Shown here piece by piece: positions 22,571-34,251 of a stretch of 64,000 nt of DNA. Source of the stretch: Przewalskia tangutica (Eukaryota; Streptophyta; Magnoliopsida; Solanales; Solanaceae); NCBI GenBank assembly GCA_029844215.1, contig CM056725.1:30162485-30226484 (forward strand), written 5' to 3'. The notes under the pieces were generated by a model that saw only the letters and a list, made by a program, of their open reading frames with translations, was not told the DNA's origin and made no database searches. A program made the translations under genes and the position numbers. How positions within the stretch are numbered: position 1 is the stretch's first letter; each line of letters starts with the position of its first letter.

Positions 22571-23710
22571 ATGCCTCGCGTAAAACCGGGCCCGAGAAGG
22601 GCAAAGCGGCGAAGGCTGCGAGTAAAGCGGCGGCGAAGACCACGATACACGAGCCTCGATCCCTACAGTGAAGCGAGAGAGAGATAGGTTACAAGAGATG
22701 GCGATTAATGGCGAGGTTGTGGCAGAACTTGAGATAAGGCTGAATCTGGCGATTCCAATGCACCGTGCTTCGCCCCGGCGAGCGGTTTGAGACTACGGGA
22801 TTTTACGAGGTGTAACGCGAGTTTTATGGGTGAGACACGAGGATGATCGCGAGGAGTTCATCCGGCGATTCTGTGGATCGTAGAGTGATCGAGCATCGGA
22901 GACCGAGTCGGTGGTCACAGGTTCGCGTCGTTTGCGTGATACGCGATCGATTGGTTTTGATCGTGGGAGGTGTCGGGGAAGAATGCCTTCCGCTTTACGG
23001 GGCGAGTTCTCAAAGGCATTTCTTGCACACTTCTTGCGCCACGCGGATGAGGAGGGCTCGGGCGACAGATTTTTGGTATTCTGGCGAGCAGGCGTCTGCG
23101 GGAGTACGATGTGGAGTTCGACTCATTGGCGTGCGTCCGCATTAGTAGCTAGTATGGAGGATCGAGTCACCGATATGTTCTGAGGCTCGATGATTACCTA
23201 GCGAGAGTTGTTCGGGTGTAGCTCTTGTAGGGCATGGACATTGCCGCGTGCGAGCTTATGCACTTGGAGGTGAGGCGGAGAAATCGGCGGAATGACCAAA
23301 GTAGCGAAGGGCGAGCTGCGGGGTTCTTTGGTGATTTTGAGGAACCGCCTCGGCGAACTAGTTATGTGCCTCCGCCGATGCAGTGGTCATACAATCTTGA
23401 GCGTCGAGTTTTGAGCGAGTCGGGCTCGAGGTTGAGTTTCGGGAGAGCGGTGTTAACGGTGAAGCCACCTACCTCGTTGTGACCGTGGTAGACTCCACGA
23501 TGGGAGTGTCGTGCTAGTCCGAGTTTGTTTTACATGCGGCGGCGGGGCCATTTAGGGAGAAATTGTCCGACCAGGGGTAGAGCTGGTAGGATAGCACGGA
23601 CTCTGGGATCGGTTGCGGGTTCTTCACCTTCCATAGTCGAGCGGGATGTTCGTACACCGGCGGGCCATGGTAAGTCGCGATGGAAGTTCCAGATTTTAGC
23701 GGTCCTCTGA
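22571..23710 (+). pseudogene. gag: gag of element I (frameshifted, ends in its own stop)
   Basis: Capsid-nucleocapsid gene starting at ATGCCTCGCGTAAAACC (22571), the best-preserved gag start in the window. The capsid region is readable in pieces: a W-x-x-R-x-R-L-R-D-T run near 22900-22950, then LRGEFSKAFLAHFLRHADEE in one frame at about 23000-23058, and ASMEDRV near 23150-23170. The zinc knuckle (TGTTTTACATGCGG, then GGGHLGRNCP residues) spans 23527-23572 with one slip. A TGA at 23708-23710 ends gag with no protease after it. The full capsid is present, unlike G, D and E, so this is a different subfamily shared with C. Confidence 0.78.
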
Positions 23711-24443
23711 ATCGCCTATTTTGGTATATCCTTAACCTCTAGAGTTTTGTATGTATTGATGTTGTGATGATGTGTTTAGTGTTATGTTCGGATAACTTTG
23801 TGCTAAAATGTGATTTAGAAACCTGGTTAGTGAAAAAGGGTAAGCCTGGGGGTGAGAAATGATGAACCTTAAGATATTCTGATTGAGACCTTAGATGTAA
23901 GGCCGTCTTGAGCACAAGATCTTGCGGGTGATCTTTGTCGAATGTATAATGTCGTAGATTAATTGTGGGAAATTTCCTTGGGTAGTGTAAAAATGGAAGT
24001 GGTAGCTTTCATGACTGTAGAGTAAGATTGTTCGGATCGGGGAGCAGGCGTGATGCGTAAGTGGGTCGGGTTGGGGGCCATGTTGAGGGCCAACCGCGGC
24101 GGTTTCAAATTGGGGTCAACTCTGGGTGGTCGCCCGGTGGTAGAGTCACGAGGCGCTAGGCCCGTGATTAGATAACCATCGTAAGAGTTCGTGGATATGT
24201 TCGACGAGCGGATCGTGAAGGCGGGAATGGCCTTAAGGAGATTGAAGCTAGTAAGATGACCAAGTTTGGAGGTGGTGACTCCAAAGTTTTGGGAAAGCGA
24301 TGACTGAAGTGTGATGCGTATACTAGAGGAGTTCAAGTGTCAGAAGGGCACGGCGAGTAAGGAAGGAAGAGAGCGTGTGATATTTCGTGGCGGTGTGGCG
24401 TTGGCAGCTTGTTAGAAGAACTTCGTTATCCGTCTTGAGAAGG
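23711..24443 (+). other. Spacer and 3' tail of element I
   Basis: Non-coding. Shares GGTATATCCTTAACC, CCTTAGATGTAAGGCC, AGATTGTTCGGATCGGGGA and GTTCGTGGAT words with G, C, D and E. No integrase remnant of the G type is visible. The 24190-24440 part resembles the 3' tail of A-type elements. Confidence 0.68.
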
Positions 24444-24476
24444 AACATTGGGACGAATGTTTCTAAGGAGGGAGAA
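24444..24476 (+). promoter_or_regulatory. Hairpin and polypurine tract of element I
   Basis: AACATT-GGGA-CGAATGTT (one C lost from the left arm) and AAGGAGGGAGAA (24465-24476) before the LTR start at 24477. Confidence 0.78.
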
Positions 24477-24881
24477 TGTTATACCAGTATTTCCAGTATA
24501 TGCGTGAGGCGTGCGTATACAATTTGAGCCTTAAAGTAGGCATAGGTTCGAATTTGTGCATAACTACCAAAAGGAGTCGTTTTTAAATGAAGCGTTTCCT
24601 GACTTACGTAGGGAAAATTCCGGCTATGTCATTAATAATTTTTGCGGATTTTCCGAGAGGCGAAACATTTTGGACCAGCGGGAGGGGACAAGTGTCACCC
24701 TCCCATTGGAAGCAAGTGGGCGGCAAAGCTAGCCACTTTTGCACGTTTTGGTGTTGAAATTTTGGTCAAGGGTTAGGTAGGATATTTTGTGTAGATGGAT
24801 AAGGTATACATGGCTAAATCTTGGCCTTACACTTGCTATGCACTTGTCTTCATCTTGGCCATTGGTTGGCCTTCACTTGAC

Positions 24882-24890
24882 CTATAAATG
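24882..24890 (+). promoter_or_regulatory. TATA box of element I 3' LTR
   Basis: CTATAAATG, aligned with 19227-19236. Confidence 0.6.
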
Positions 24891-26296
24891 CCATAAGTTG
24901 AAGACTTTCTTCATCCAAAACTTGAGCAATCTATCTAAGTCTCAAAATACTCCCTCCCTCTTGTTCTCTCGTCCACCACACTCCCTCCCCTTTGAGGCCA
25001 CTTTGGGCGAGAGCTTCCCCCTCCCTTTGTAGTGGTTGGCGTGGTACCCACTGCCTAGTTGTTTTCGTATAATACCCTTGTTGTGGTATAGAAATACTCT
25101 CTAGTATTGTTGTAATGTTCAAATACCTTGGCCCAAATACCTTATAGTTTTCCCGAGTTACACATACAAAAGCCAGAAAATACTATTATACTTCCTTTAG
25201 CCACTAAGCGAAACCCTAAGGAAATCTTCATTGATAGTTGAAGTATTTGAGTAGAAGTTGGTTAGAACTTCTAAGGGTTGTTTGGAGGCGGAGTTGGAGC
25301 GCACGGAGTAGGAGCTAAACCTTGCTCAGGATCGACATATAAACTCGGATAATTTTGGGCTTATCGAGGTAAACACTCTTGACCTTCTATTGTAATTGGA
25401 AATTACATATTGTAGGAATATATAGTTAAATTATACTATATATAGAACTGAACATTATAATTGTGCGGCAATGTCTTTTGACTTAAGCTGAATAATACTT
25501 ACGCAATGTCTTGCGACTTAAGCTGAATTTAAAGAAAGCTGAGCGTAATTACATGGGGGTGTATTCACAGGGATGTGCATTCTTTGTGAGGTAGAATTGT
25601 ACGTCGGATAGGCGTGCAAACCCACGGTTGGCTTGGTAGCGGCCTCGATAGAGGAGGAGATTCTGTTGTTGCGGGGAAGTCTTTGCCAATTTTCGGTAGA
25701 ATATTCTACATTGAGATCTAAAGATATTAATAGGCGCTTTGTGGCCTCTATAGGTTGTAGTACTACGTGTGGGTGATCTGCTTGGTGAGAGTGTAGCGGG
25801 CGGTTTGAGTACTTGGAGCGTTTTGCTATTAGTCGATAATCGTCGCGAGGTATGTGAACCTCTTCCTATCTGTTCTAGCATGATATGTGCATAACTATGT
25901 AGTGCGGTAGGCGTACGTGTGTTAAATGTATTTGATTGTCTTTAAACATAAAGTGTTATAACGGCTTTATGGGAAGTTGGTTATAACAGCTCTATGTAAA
26001 TGAGAAATGCTTTGTGGTTTTTAAAAGATAACTGATTTGACTTATAACCGACTTGATGCAAAGAACTTTGAAGTATTCTAAAAGATTAAGAAACCTTTTT
26101 GAAAGAAGTGTATACTTGGTTTGAAAACATAAAAGTTATACCAGTTTTATGAGAAGTTAGGTGTAACGCCTTAAGAGAGATAAAAAGAATGGTTTAATGG
26201 TTTAGAAGTTAAGAGACTTATTCTTAAAAGATAAGAAACTTGACTTAATATGAATGTTTGTGTGAAACCTCATTCGTGAGTAATGAGTACTTGGTT

Positions 26297-26505
26297 GTTG
26301 TCTTATTGTTTCCCTTTGGACATACTGACACGATGCGTAGCGCACGGGTATGCTTCCATTTGGAATGTTGTCTTATTGTTTCCCTTTGGACCCTCGACAT
26401 GATCGTAGCGCGGGTATGCTTCCATTTGGAATGTTGTCTTATTTGTTCCCTTTGGACATCTTGACACGATCGTAGCGCGCGGGTATGCTCCATTTGGATT
26501 TCTAT
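26297..26505 (+). repeat. 69-bp minisatellite in I 3' LTR (3 units)
   Basis: GTTGTCTTATTG-starting units at 26297, 26366 and 26431, same unit as 21579-21780. Confidence 0.85.
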
Positions 26506-27093
26506 CTTGTTGTTATCATATCATAATTGCCGTGATGAGAAAGGTACTCATGAGGCGGGATTGATGTTGTGGCGTGAGACCGAATTGATATAAGCTTATG
26601 TGTATGTCTTGTAGTTTGGTTATCATACTGTCTCCTGCTTTTATAGACTATTATGATTTGATTCTGATATTTCTGATTTCACATACTTAGTACTGTTGTC
26701 TTGACCTCGCCCGGCTGCGTTCATCTGCAGTATAGGTACATCGGTCGATCCGCTCTTAGGATCACCTTTCAGCGTGTTGGGAAGCTCCGTCCTTGGAGGC
26801 TTATCTTTGGTATGTTACCACAGTGCAGCAGAGTCCGTGGACATTCGAGGTATGGCGGGGCCTGTCAGTCATAGTTGTTAATGTAAATCTTAGAGGTCTA
26901 TAACATTTTGTGGCGGGGTTTGTAAAAGGATAAGCGTTAGGTATTTATGTATATATGATGAAGGCAAGCTGTTTTGGTTGCTTTATTTATTTTGTCTCTT
27001 AATTCATGTTCATGTTTTTATTTCGTGATCTTCTCGATGTTGTATCGCTAGGGTGCTCGGGGTAAGGCACCACGGGCAGGTTAGGTCGTGACA

Positions 27094-27939
27094 CCCTTCT
27101 TTATGTTGTTTAATTATTACGCCTTATATATATATGGTATATATATTACGGTTATTCGGGCCTTGGAGAAAGATGGAAAAGTGAGTAAAGCGGGAAGTCT
27201 TTGCGAATTTTCCGTAGAATTAGAGGTTTTTATTGGTATAAGTCTTGATGGTAAGAAAGGTTTGATAAAAGTACTATGACCGTTTTAGGGTGGAGTACGT
27301 GTGGCGTGATCTACTTGGCAGGAGTGGCAGCGGGTTGAAGTACTTGGGCGTTTGCTATTTGTCGATAATCGTCGCGAGGTATGTGAACCTCTTATATCCT
27401 TTCTAGCATGATGTTTTGTAAACTATGTAGTGCGGTGAGCGTACATGTGCTAAATGAGTTTGGTTGGTTCAAAACATAGGGTGTTATAATAGCTTTATGG
27501 GAAGTTAGTTATAACGACTCTATGTAGGTAAAAGAATGGTTTATTAATTTTGAAAGTTAAGAGACTTGATCTTGAAAGATAAGAGACTTGACTTATAACG
27601 ACTTGTTTTCGGAAAAAGAGAAGTAACTTGATTTTAAGTATAGGTTACTTGTTTTGAAAAGAGTAAGTTCTTTGGGTTCTAAAAGAATACTTGTTGTTGT
27701 CTTGAAAGATAAGAGACTTAACTTATAAATGACGTTTTATGAAATGATTAAGGACTATGAATTTTGTTAAAAAGTTGTGAAACCTCATTCGTGAGAAATG
27801 AGTACTTGGCTTTTAAAGAATAATGTATTCTTGATTTGGAAATGAGAATAAGTATCGAACAAACCATTGCGGCGTTAATAAAGGAGATGTATTGACTAAT
27901 TGTTATTAAAACGAGAAACCTCCATGCATAGAAGCTAAG
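27094..27939 (+). repeat. Solo LTR H, second part
   Basis: Resumes after element I with CCCTTCTTTATGTTG and runs to the J insertion. Homologous to 33815-34700 in K (GGGCCTTG, GAAAAAGATGG/GGTGGAAAAGT, TTTTCCGTAGAAT). Contains two units of AAGTTAAGAGACTTGAT-type repeats near 27560-27600. No gene. Confidence 0.78.
27935..27939. other. Target-site duplication of J, left copy (CTAAG)
   Basis: Perfect partner at 30356-30360. Uninterrupted homologues read GAAGCTAAGATGAGACAAAA (31830 and 20763). Confidence 0.9.
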
Positions 27940-29107
27940 TGTCACGACCCGTTCAGGGCAGTGTTGGTGCACTGGGGCACCCAAGTAGTCATACATCGAG
28001 TGTCGGAAATATAAAACAAGACATGAAGCAGTTTATAAAATAAGACCACGATTTATGTGAACAAGCGTCGCCTTCGGCATATATATATAAACCAGTTTAG
28101 CGATTACATCCGACATGTGCAACGTGACTACGGACCTCTGGAAATATACAACTATGGCGGGGCGGGGCCCGCCATACCACTGTACAAACTATCTACAATA
28201 CAGGAGATCATACGAAAAGTAGAGCCTCGGGAAGATGGAGCTCACGACACCAATGCAAAGAGATCTGAGGATGCGGATCTAGCACTGCTTGCCACCTGCG
28301 GCATGAGCGGCCCAGAAGGAGGTCGACAACGGTACTAAGTATCAAGCGTAAAGTACTTAAATGAAAACACATCATTTTTAAAACGGTTTACAAATATGTG
28401 TGAAACAACCAGAAGCCGCACGTAGTACTCATCACAAACAAGAGCAACAATAGGTAGCGTAATAGGTCTTGTCTAGAGTGCGAATGATCGAAGCAGGCCA
28501 CTCGCCCATCGTCGATTCTGCAAGCCTAATCCTGAACTCCGAGTCCGCATAGGCCACTCGCGTGGGCGCGTGAGGTATAACCAGCGTCGGGTAGCTACTC
28601 CTCGGCATCGTCTGGACTCGTTGTCCGCATGGCCACGTAGGCCGCGTGAGGCATAACCCGCGCATACTAACACGGAACTCTCGTAGCTCGCATAGGCCCC
28701 CTGGACCGCGTGAGGTATTCTCGAATCATGGTCCCGGACCGCTGAGTCTACCCGCGTCGGAGGCGACAACCTCGGTATCGTCTCAAGAGGTGAGTGATAG
28801 TACACTAACATAACGACTTATCTTTAAACAACATAAGCACAACAAGGATACTCTCTTATACAAGCGTTACAAGATACTAACACACATAGCATCATATCAT
28901 GTCTACTTATCAAACCATCTTATTATTCTTTTCACGATTCAACATAAGTGCATTATAAACACATAGGCAAACTTGTTTCTTTTATCAATCTTAAGTGGTT
29001 ATACTTAACTTCCCGTAAAGCTAGTATAACTCTTAAGCTTACATTTTAAAAACGGTTAGTTCTCTTACATTAAAAATGATTGATATTCTTATGAAATGCT
29101 TTGATCT

Positions 29108-29221
29108 TTATTATTGGGCTTAAGCGTGAGGCATTCTTAGTAAGTGTTAATCGAGCTTAAGCGTGAGGCATTGCGTAAGTATTATTCGAGCTTAAGTCAA
29201 AGACATTAGTAGTTATTATTC
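29108..29221 (-). repeat. Three-unit direct repeat in solo LTR J
   Basis: GCTTAAG(C/T) plus GAGGCATT or GACATT repeated three times, period about 38 bp; two units in A. Confidence 0.72.
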
Positions 29222-29943
29222 GGTTAACACGTATGCGTCTACCGTACTATATATTGTAAAATATCATGCTTTAGGAAGAATCACATACATACCGTGAAAA
29301 CACACCAAGTTGAATATGTCGCGCGAGAGAATCGACTATAATAGTCGGACACGTCTAACAGCGTTGGACTATTTTATGCTTGATTCTAAGCAGAGGTTCT
29401 ATATCCTACGGAAAATTGGGCGATCTTCCCTACGGTGAGCTACTCGAGTCTCTGTGAAAGCGATCTATGTAAATCTGGTTTGATTATTCTTCTTTTAAAC
29501 CGCCTACGTGGTATGTTCAATTCTATTACGTGATATTCTTCTAAGTATTTAATACTTATTCTAATACTACAACGATAAGTATTCTCTTATTCAAAAGAGT
29601 GTTATGATTTGTTACCTCGTAAGCCCAATAATATCCTAGATAAAGTCGCGCTGAGCAAGGTTTAGCTCTAAGTTATGCGCTCCGGTGGCTCGAAACCTTA
29701 GAAGTTCTTCACAACTTCTACTAAGGACTAAGGGATTTGGGCTAGGGTATTTTGGGCATTATAACAATACTAGAAGACAACTTTTCTACCAAGGGAGGTA
29801 GATTTTGGCTAGGCTGAGGGGGCCTCGGCCAAACTACTAGGCTAGAGGGGTAGTGTTTGGACAGAAATGGCTCGAGGAGAGGAGAGGATTTTTAGACTTG
29901 GAAGATAACTTTGTGGATGAAGAATTTTTCATCTAAAGGGGGG

Positions 29944-29952
29944 TATTTATAG
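29944..29952 (-). promoter_or_regulatory. TATA box of solo LTR J
   Basis: CTATAAATA on the minus strand at the conserved place; could still drive transcription to the left. Confidence 0.6.
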
Positions 29953-30355
29953 CTCAAGCCTTGGCCAACCAATGGCCAAGATGAAGACAAGTGCAAGGCA
30001 AGTGTAGGGTGAGGATTAACTATACACAAATATCCTACCAACTCCTTGACTTTGTGCAAGGCACAAAAAACGTGCCAAACCTCTCCATTTTCGTCAATGG
30101 GCGATTGAGTCCATCGATAGGAGGTGCCAAGTGTAAGCCTCCCGTTGGTCCAAAATGTTTCGTCTCTCGGAAAAATCCGCAAAAATTAGAAATGGCATAG
30201 CCGGAATTTACCCTACGAAAGCTGTGGAAACGTTTCGTCGGAAAACTATTCGTTTTGTGAGTTGTGCCCAAAAAAAACGTTTTGCCTAAACTTTAAGGCT
30301 AGACTTTTTGTACGTATTCCCTTACGTACATACTCTGGAAATACAGGGTATAACA

Positions 30356-30360
30356 CTAAG
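30356..30360. other. Target-site duplication of J, right copy (CTAAG)
   Basis: Directly follows the TATAACA end of J; identical to 27935-27939. Confidence 0.9.
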
Positions 30361-31664
30361 ATAAGACAAAATTGTATTACATTTCCTAGATCATGGCTGC
30401 TGTAACAAGATTGTTATAAACAAGAATAAACGGCTCACACATAAGACTTATGTTACTCAATTGTTTTAAAAGAGATTAAAACTATGAGTTATGAAACCTT
30501 TCTAAATAAGAGACTTGAGCATTTGAAATTAGGCAAACTTGAACGTTTGGAAAATAATGTCGTTACTTGATTTTACAAAGGGAAGTGTTTTGGTTTACTT
30601 AAAAAGATAGTCACTCTATTTTCAGACTACGGATATCGTGTGACTTTTGTGAAAGAAACGGATCTTTTGAAAAGAATTAATGTATGTGGTACTTTGGGGT
30701 TAAAACCCGGATTATTTTAATAAAATATAAGTCCATGAGTATGATGAACTTGCCTATGCTTGTGATGATAGCCTTTGTTGTGCAAGTGTTGTATTTACGT
30801 ACTCTGGCGTCTCTCGATGGAGAAGCGGTGATTTGTTATGAGTGATTCTTTATCGAGTCCCGTGAGATGGGCGAGACGCGTATTCCACGATTCTTTATCA
30901 AGTCCCGTGGGATGGGCGAGACACGTATCCCACTTGATTCTTTGCTCGAGTCCCGTGAGATGGGCGAACACGTTTTCCACGATTCTTTATCGAGTCCCGT
31001 GGGATGGGCGAGACACGTATTCCACTGGTTCTTTGCTCGAGTCCCGTAGGATGGGCGAGACACGTATTCCACGATTTATACCTAGGCTGGCGGTGAGGAA
31101 GGAGTTCCACGGGCGTGAGGATGACTTTGAGGCGTGAGTCACGACTTGACATGACTACTTTTATGTTGTAGGCGTAGTTTGGTTATCATACATGTCTCTG
31201 TTTGATATAGACTATCATGATTTCATTTCTGATATTTGATTTCACGTACTTGGTACTGTTGTCTTGACCTCGCCTTGAGGCTGCGTTAAATCTGCGAGAA
31301 GTACATCGGTTGTGGATCCTCGCTCATAGGATCACGATTCGGCGTGTTAGGAAGCCCGTTTCTTGAGGCTTATCTTTTGGTATGTTACCACGAGTGCAGG
31401 TTCTTGTACATTCGGGGTATGGCGGGGCCTGTCCGTCATAGTTGTTATCACTTCTTAAGTACATGTAATCTTGTTGTGGCGAGTTTGTAAAAAGGATAAG
31501 CTGTTCGGGTTTTATGTATATATAATCGAGGAAAGCTATTTTGGTTGCTGTTTATTTATCATGTCTCTTGTTTCATGTTTATGTTTTTATTTATTGATTT
31601 TCTACGATGTTGTATCACTAGGGTGCGGGGTAAGGTACGATCCACGGGCCGGTTGGTCGTGACA
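30361..31664 (+). repeat. Solo LTR H, third part
   Basis: Resumes ATAAGACAAAATTG after J and ends GGTCGTGACA at 31664. Contains a 46-bp minisatellite (30843-31074) and the standard LTR 3' block (TTTCACGTACTTGGTACTG, then GTATGGCGGGGCC). No gene. Confidence 0.83.
30843..31074 (+). repeat. 46-bp minisatellite in H (5 units)
   Basis: Units begin GATTCTTTATCGAGTCCCGT or GTTCTTTGCTCGAGTCCCGT at 30843, 30888, 30935, 30981 and 31028, each with GATGGGCGA(G)ACACGT and ATTCCAC. Open frames on both strands here are produced by the repeat. Confidence 0.9.
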
Positions 31665-31669
31665 AGCGA
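31665..31669. other. Target-site duplication of H, right copy (AGCGA)
   Basis: One mismatch to AACGA at 17434-17438; G LTR continues directly with CTTAAGAGAG. Confidence 0.7.
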
Positions 31670-33476
31670 CTTAAGAGAGATAAAAGGCAGTTTATAATTA
31701 TTTATGAACGCCTTGTATTGATTTCGGAAATGAGAATAAGTATCGAACAAACCACTGCAGCGCTAATAAAGGGAAATGTATTGACTAATTAAGTATTATT
31801 AAAATCAGTAGAAACCTCTATCTGCATAGAAGCTAAGATGAGACAAAATGATATTACATTTCCTAGATCATGTCTGCTTTAATAAGATTGTTATGAACAA
31901 GAATAACCTACTCACACATAAGACATATGTTTCTCAGATTGTTTTAAAAGAGAATTATATTATTAAGTGATTAAGACTATGAACTACGAAACCTTTCAAA
32001 AATAAGCGACTTGAGTCTTTGAACTTAGGCAAACTTGAACTTTTGGAAAAGAAGGTTGTTGCTTGTCTTTAAAAAGGGAAATTATTTTGGTTTACTTAAA
32101 AAGATAGTCACTCTATTTTTTAATACTACGGGTATCGTGTGACTCTTGCGAAAGAAACAAGATCTTTTTAAAGAGATAATGTATAAAGTACTTTGGGGAT
32201 AAAAACCCGAACTTGTTGGCATAAAATAGAAAGTACCTTGTGTGAATAACTTGACTGTGTTAGTTTGTGATAGCCTTGTAATACTTTCTTGTTGATTTGA
32301 TAAGTAAACATGCTAGGATGCTACGTGTGTTAGTGTCTTGTGATGGTTGTGTAAGGGGGTTTCCCTTGTTGTGCTTATGTTGTTTAACGATAAGCCGTTA
32401 TGTTAGTATTATATCACTCACCTCTTGACATGATATCACAGGGGTTAGTGCCCCGTCACGAGAGTACACCTCGGGCGATGCTGTGTGACTATGATTCGAG
32501 AATACCTCATGCGGGTCGGGGACCTATGCGAACTACGAGTTCGGGTTAGTGTGCGGTCTATGTGGCCATGCGGTCTATGTGGCCATGCGGACTCACGAGT
32601 CGGGGCGATGTCGAGTAGCTACCCTCGATGCGGGAATACCTCATGCGGTCCTATGTGTGGCCTATGCGGGCTGCGGGAAGTTCGAGTTAGGCAGCGCGCA
32701 TTGATCTGCGAGCGAGTGGCGGCCGATCATGTGGCGATCTAGAAAGACCTCGTGATACGGTTTATGGCATTGTTAGTGCTGTAGGTTTTAGTAGTCGGCT
32801 ATGCCTTCGTACTTACACATGCGGTTTTATTATGACACGGGTGGGACACGGTGTTCATGTGTATTCCTTGGTGCTTTTTATATCATGAATAGGCGGTGAG
32901 GAAGAATTCCAGGCGTGATTGATATTGTGGGCATGAGACCCGTGGTTATATTTGAGTGATGACTTTAAGGCGTGAGTCACGACTTGACATATTTGCTTAC
33001 ATATTGTGTATCTTAAATTGGTTATCATATATGTCTTACATTTTATATAGACTATTATGATTTCATTTCTGATATTTTGATTTCACATACTTGGTACCTA
33101 TTATCTTGACCTCGCCGGGGCTGCGTTCATCTGCAGTAGAAGTACACGCGATCGTCGATCCTCGCTCTTAGGATCACGATTCGGCGTTTTGGGAAGCTCG
33201 TTTCTCGGAGGCTTATCTTTGGTATAGTCCTGTTGTTGTAGGTGCTTACATTGGGGTATGGCGAGGCCACTGTCGTTGTTATTCTAACATTCTTAAGTGC
33301 AATTTTGTAAATGTGGCGAGTTTGTAAAGGGATGTAGCTTCGTGTTCAAGTTTTTATATATATATGAGAAGGCAAGCTGTTTCTCATTTCATGTCTTGTT
33401 TTATTTTCCGCTGATTTCTCTGATGTATGACTACTTGGGTGCCCGGGTAAGGCACTAGTCACGCCGAGCAGTCGTG
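31670..33476 (+). repeat. 3' LTR of element G, right part
   Basis: Continues the G LTR after H. Includes the TATGCGG block with an open frame at 32485-32742, very similar to 11557-11769 in the 5' LTR. Ends GTCGTG at 33476; the last three bases of the expected GTCGTGACA are missing or altered at the junction with K. Confidence 0.83.
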
Positions 33477-33692
33477 TGATTAAGTTGCTAAAATGGAGAA
33501 ATTGGCATGCTAACCATTAAAATGGTAAGCATTATCTATTACTGTTGTGATTAATAACAAAGTAAGTATAACTTATATAAAGATTGAAATATAAGTTGGA
33601 AGATTAAAGAAGTAATTCCGGCATGCTAGCCGAAAATTGGATAAAGTTTGATTGTAGTAGTTGGCCAAGAACACCAACTAATGGACTAATGA

Positions 33693-33756
33693 ACTGTATT
33701 TACATTAGACTGTATTTACATTGGACTGTATTTACATTGGACTGTATTTACTTTGG
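33693..33756 (+). repeat. 16-bp tandem repeat in K (4 units)
   Basis: ACTGTATTTACATTGG repeated four times with single changes. The nearby 61-codon frame is just the repeat translated. Confidence 0.85.
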
Positions 33757-34251
33757 ACTAGTGGACTGTTTTGTTTATTGTGGGGCAGAAATTTACACGT
33801 CCAGTTAGGCGTGTAATCCCCTTTAGTATTGTTGTGTTATTGCGCCTTAAATGTGGCATGTTGGTTATTGAATTTTGGGCCTTGAAAAAGGTGGAAAAGT
33901 ACGTAGAAACAGGGGAAGTGCTGCCCGATTTTCCGTAGAATAAGAGACGCTATACTTAGAAATATTCTACGAAGAAGTCTAGACGTTGATAGACGTGTTT
34001 GATTATTATAGGTTAATATTCTACGCACGGCATATTCGACTTGGCAAAGTGGATTAGCCGAGGAGGTATGTTATTCTTCCTATCCTCTTGAGCATGATTG
34101 TTGTGAACTATATAGTACGGTAGACGTACGTGTGTTAAATGAATTTGGTTGTCTTTGGTTAATTTAAAACATAAAGTGTTATAATGGCTTTATGGGAAGT
34201 TAGTTATATCGACTTTATGAAGATAAAAGAATGGTTTGGTTATTCTAAAAA

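Larger units (their letters stand above)
18831..27093 (+). mobile_element. Element I: non-autonomous gag-only chromovirus derivative
   Basis: 5' LTR 18831-22372, interior 22373-24476, 3' LTR 24477-27093. Inserted in solo LTR H: left flank GTGTAATCCC, right flank CCCTTCTTTATG, matching the uninterrupted homologue TAATCCCCTTTAGT at 33815. The first T of the 5' LTR and part of the duplication are lost, so the target duplication is only approximately CCC. The interior has gag and spacer but no pol domain. The two LTRs are nearly identical over long blocks, so it is fairly young. Confidence 0.83.
24477..27093 (+). repeat. 3' LTR of element I, with ~0.93-kb deletion
   Basis: 2617 bp against 3542 bp for the 5' LTR. 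Colinear and nearly identical until GAGTACTTGGTT at about 26295, then jumps to the minisatellite (equivalent of 21579). Ends GGTCGTGACA, unlike the 5' LTR end GGGCGTTACA. TATA variant CTATAAATG at 24882-24890; palindrome at 25391-25407. Confidence 0.85.
27940..30355 (-). mobile_element. Element J: solo LTR of A type (2416 bp)
   Basis: Starts TGTCACGACC and ends TATAACA (plus-strand view), flanked by perfect CTAAG duplications, with no interior: a textbook solo LTR. Its length is the same as the 3' LTR of element A, and its organisation is the same: TATGCGG-type block (minus strand, 28490-28760), three-unit TTGACTTAAGC repeat (29108-29221), TATA at 29944-29952. It shows that A-type elements have also been removed by LTR recombination here. 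The frame at 28057-28338 is an LTR shadow. Confidence 0.92.
17439..31664 (+). mobile_element. Element H: solo LTR (3.54 kb net) hosting I and J
   Basis: Net sequence 17439-18830, 27094-27939 and 30361-31664 (3542 bp) starts TGTTACACCC and ends GTCGTGACA without any interior, so it is a solo LTR left by recombination between two LTRs. The flanking duplication AACGA/AGCGA supports a single insertion. Its net length equals the 5' LTR of element I (3542 bp), although the 5' third differs in sequence. Confidence 0.82.
10622..33476 (+). mobile_element. Element G: non-autonomous gag-bearing chromovirus derivative, split by H (and hosting A)
   Basis: Visible parts: remainder of the 5' LTR (10622-13189), interior (13190-15987), 3' LTR in two pieces (15988-17438 and 31670-33476). 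The first part of its 5' LTR must lie left of the window, beyond A and B. The interior has gag, a spacer and the integrase C-terminal tail but no protease, RT or RNase H. H is inserted in its 3' LTR with an AACGA/AGCGA duplication. The element itself sits in LTR fragment K. Confidence 0.8.
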
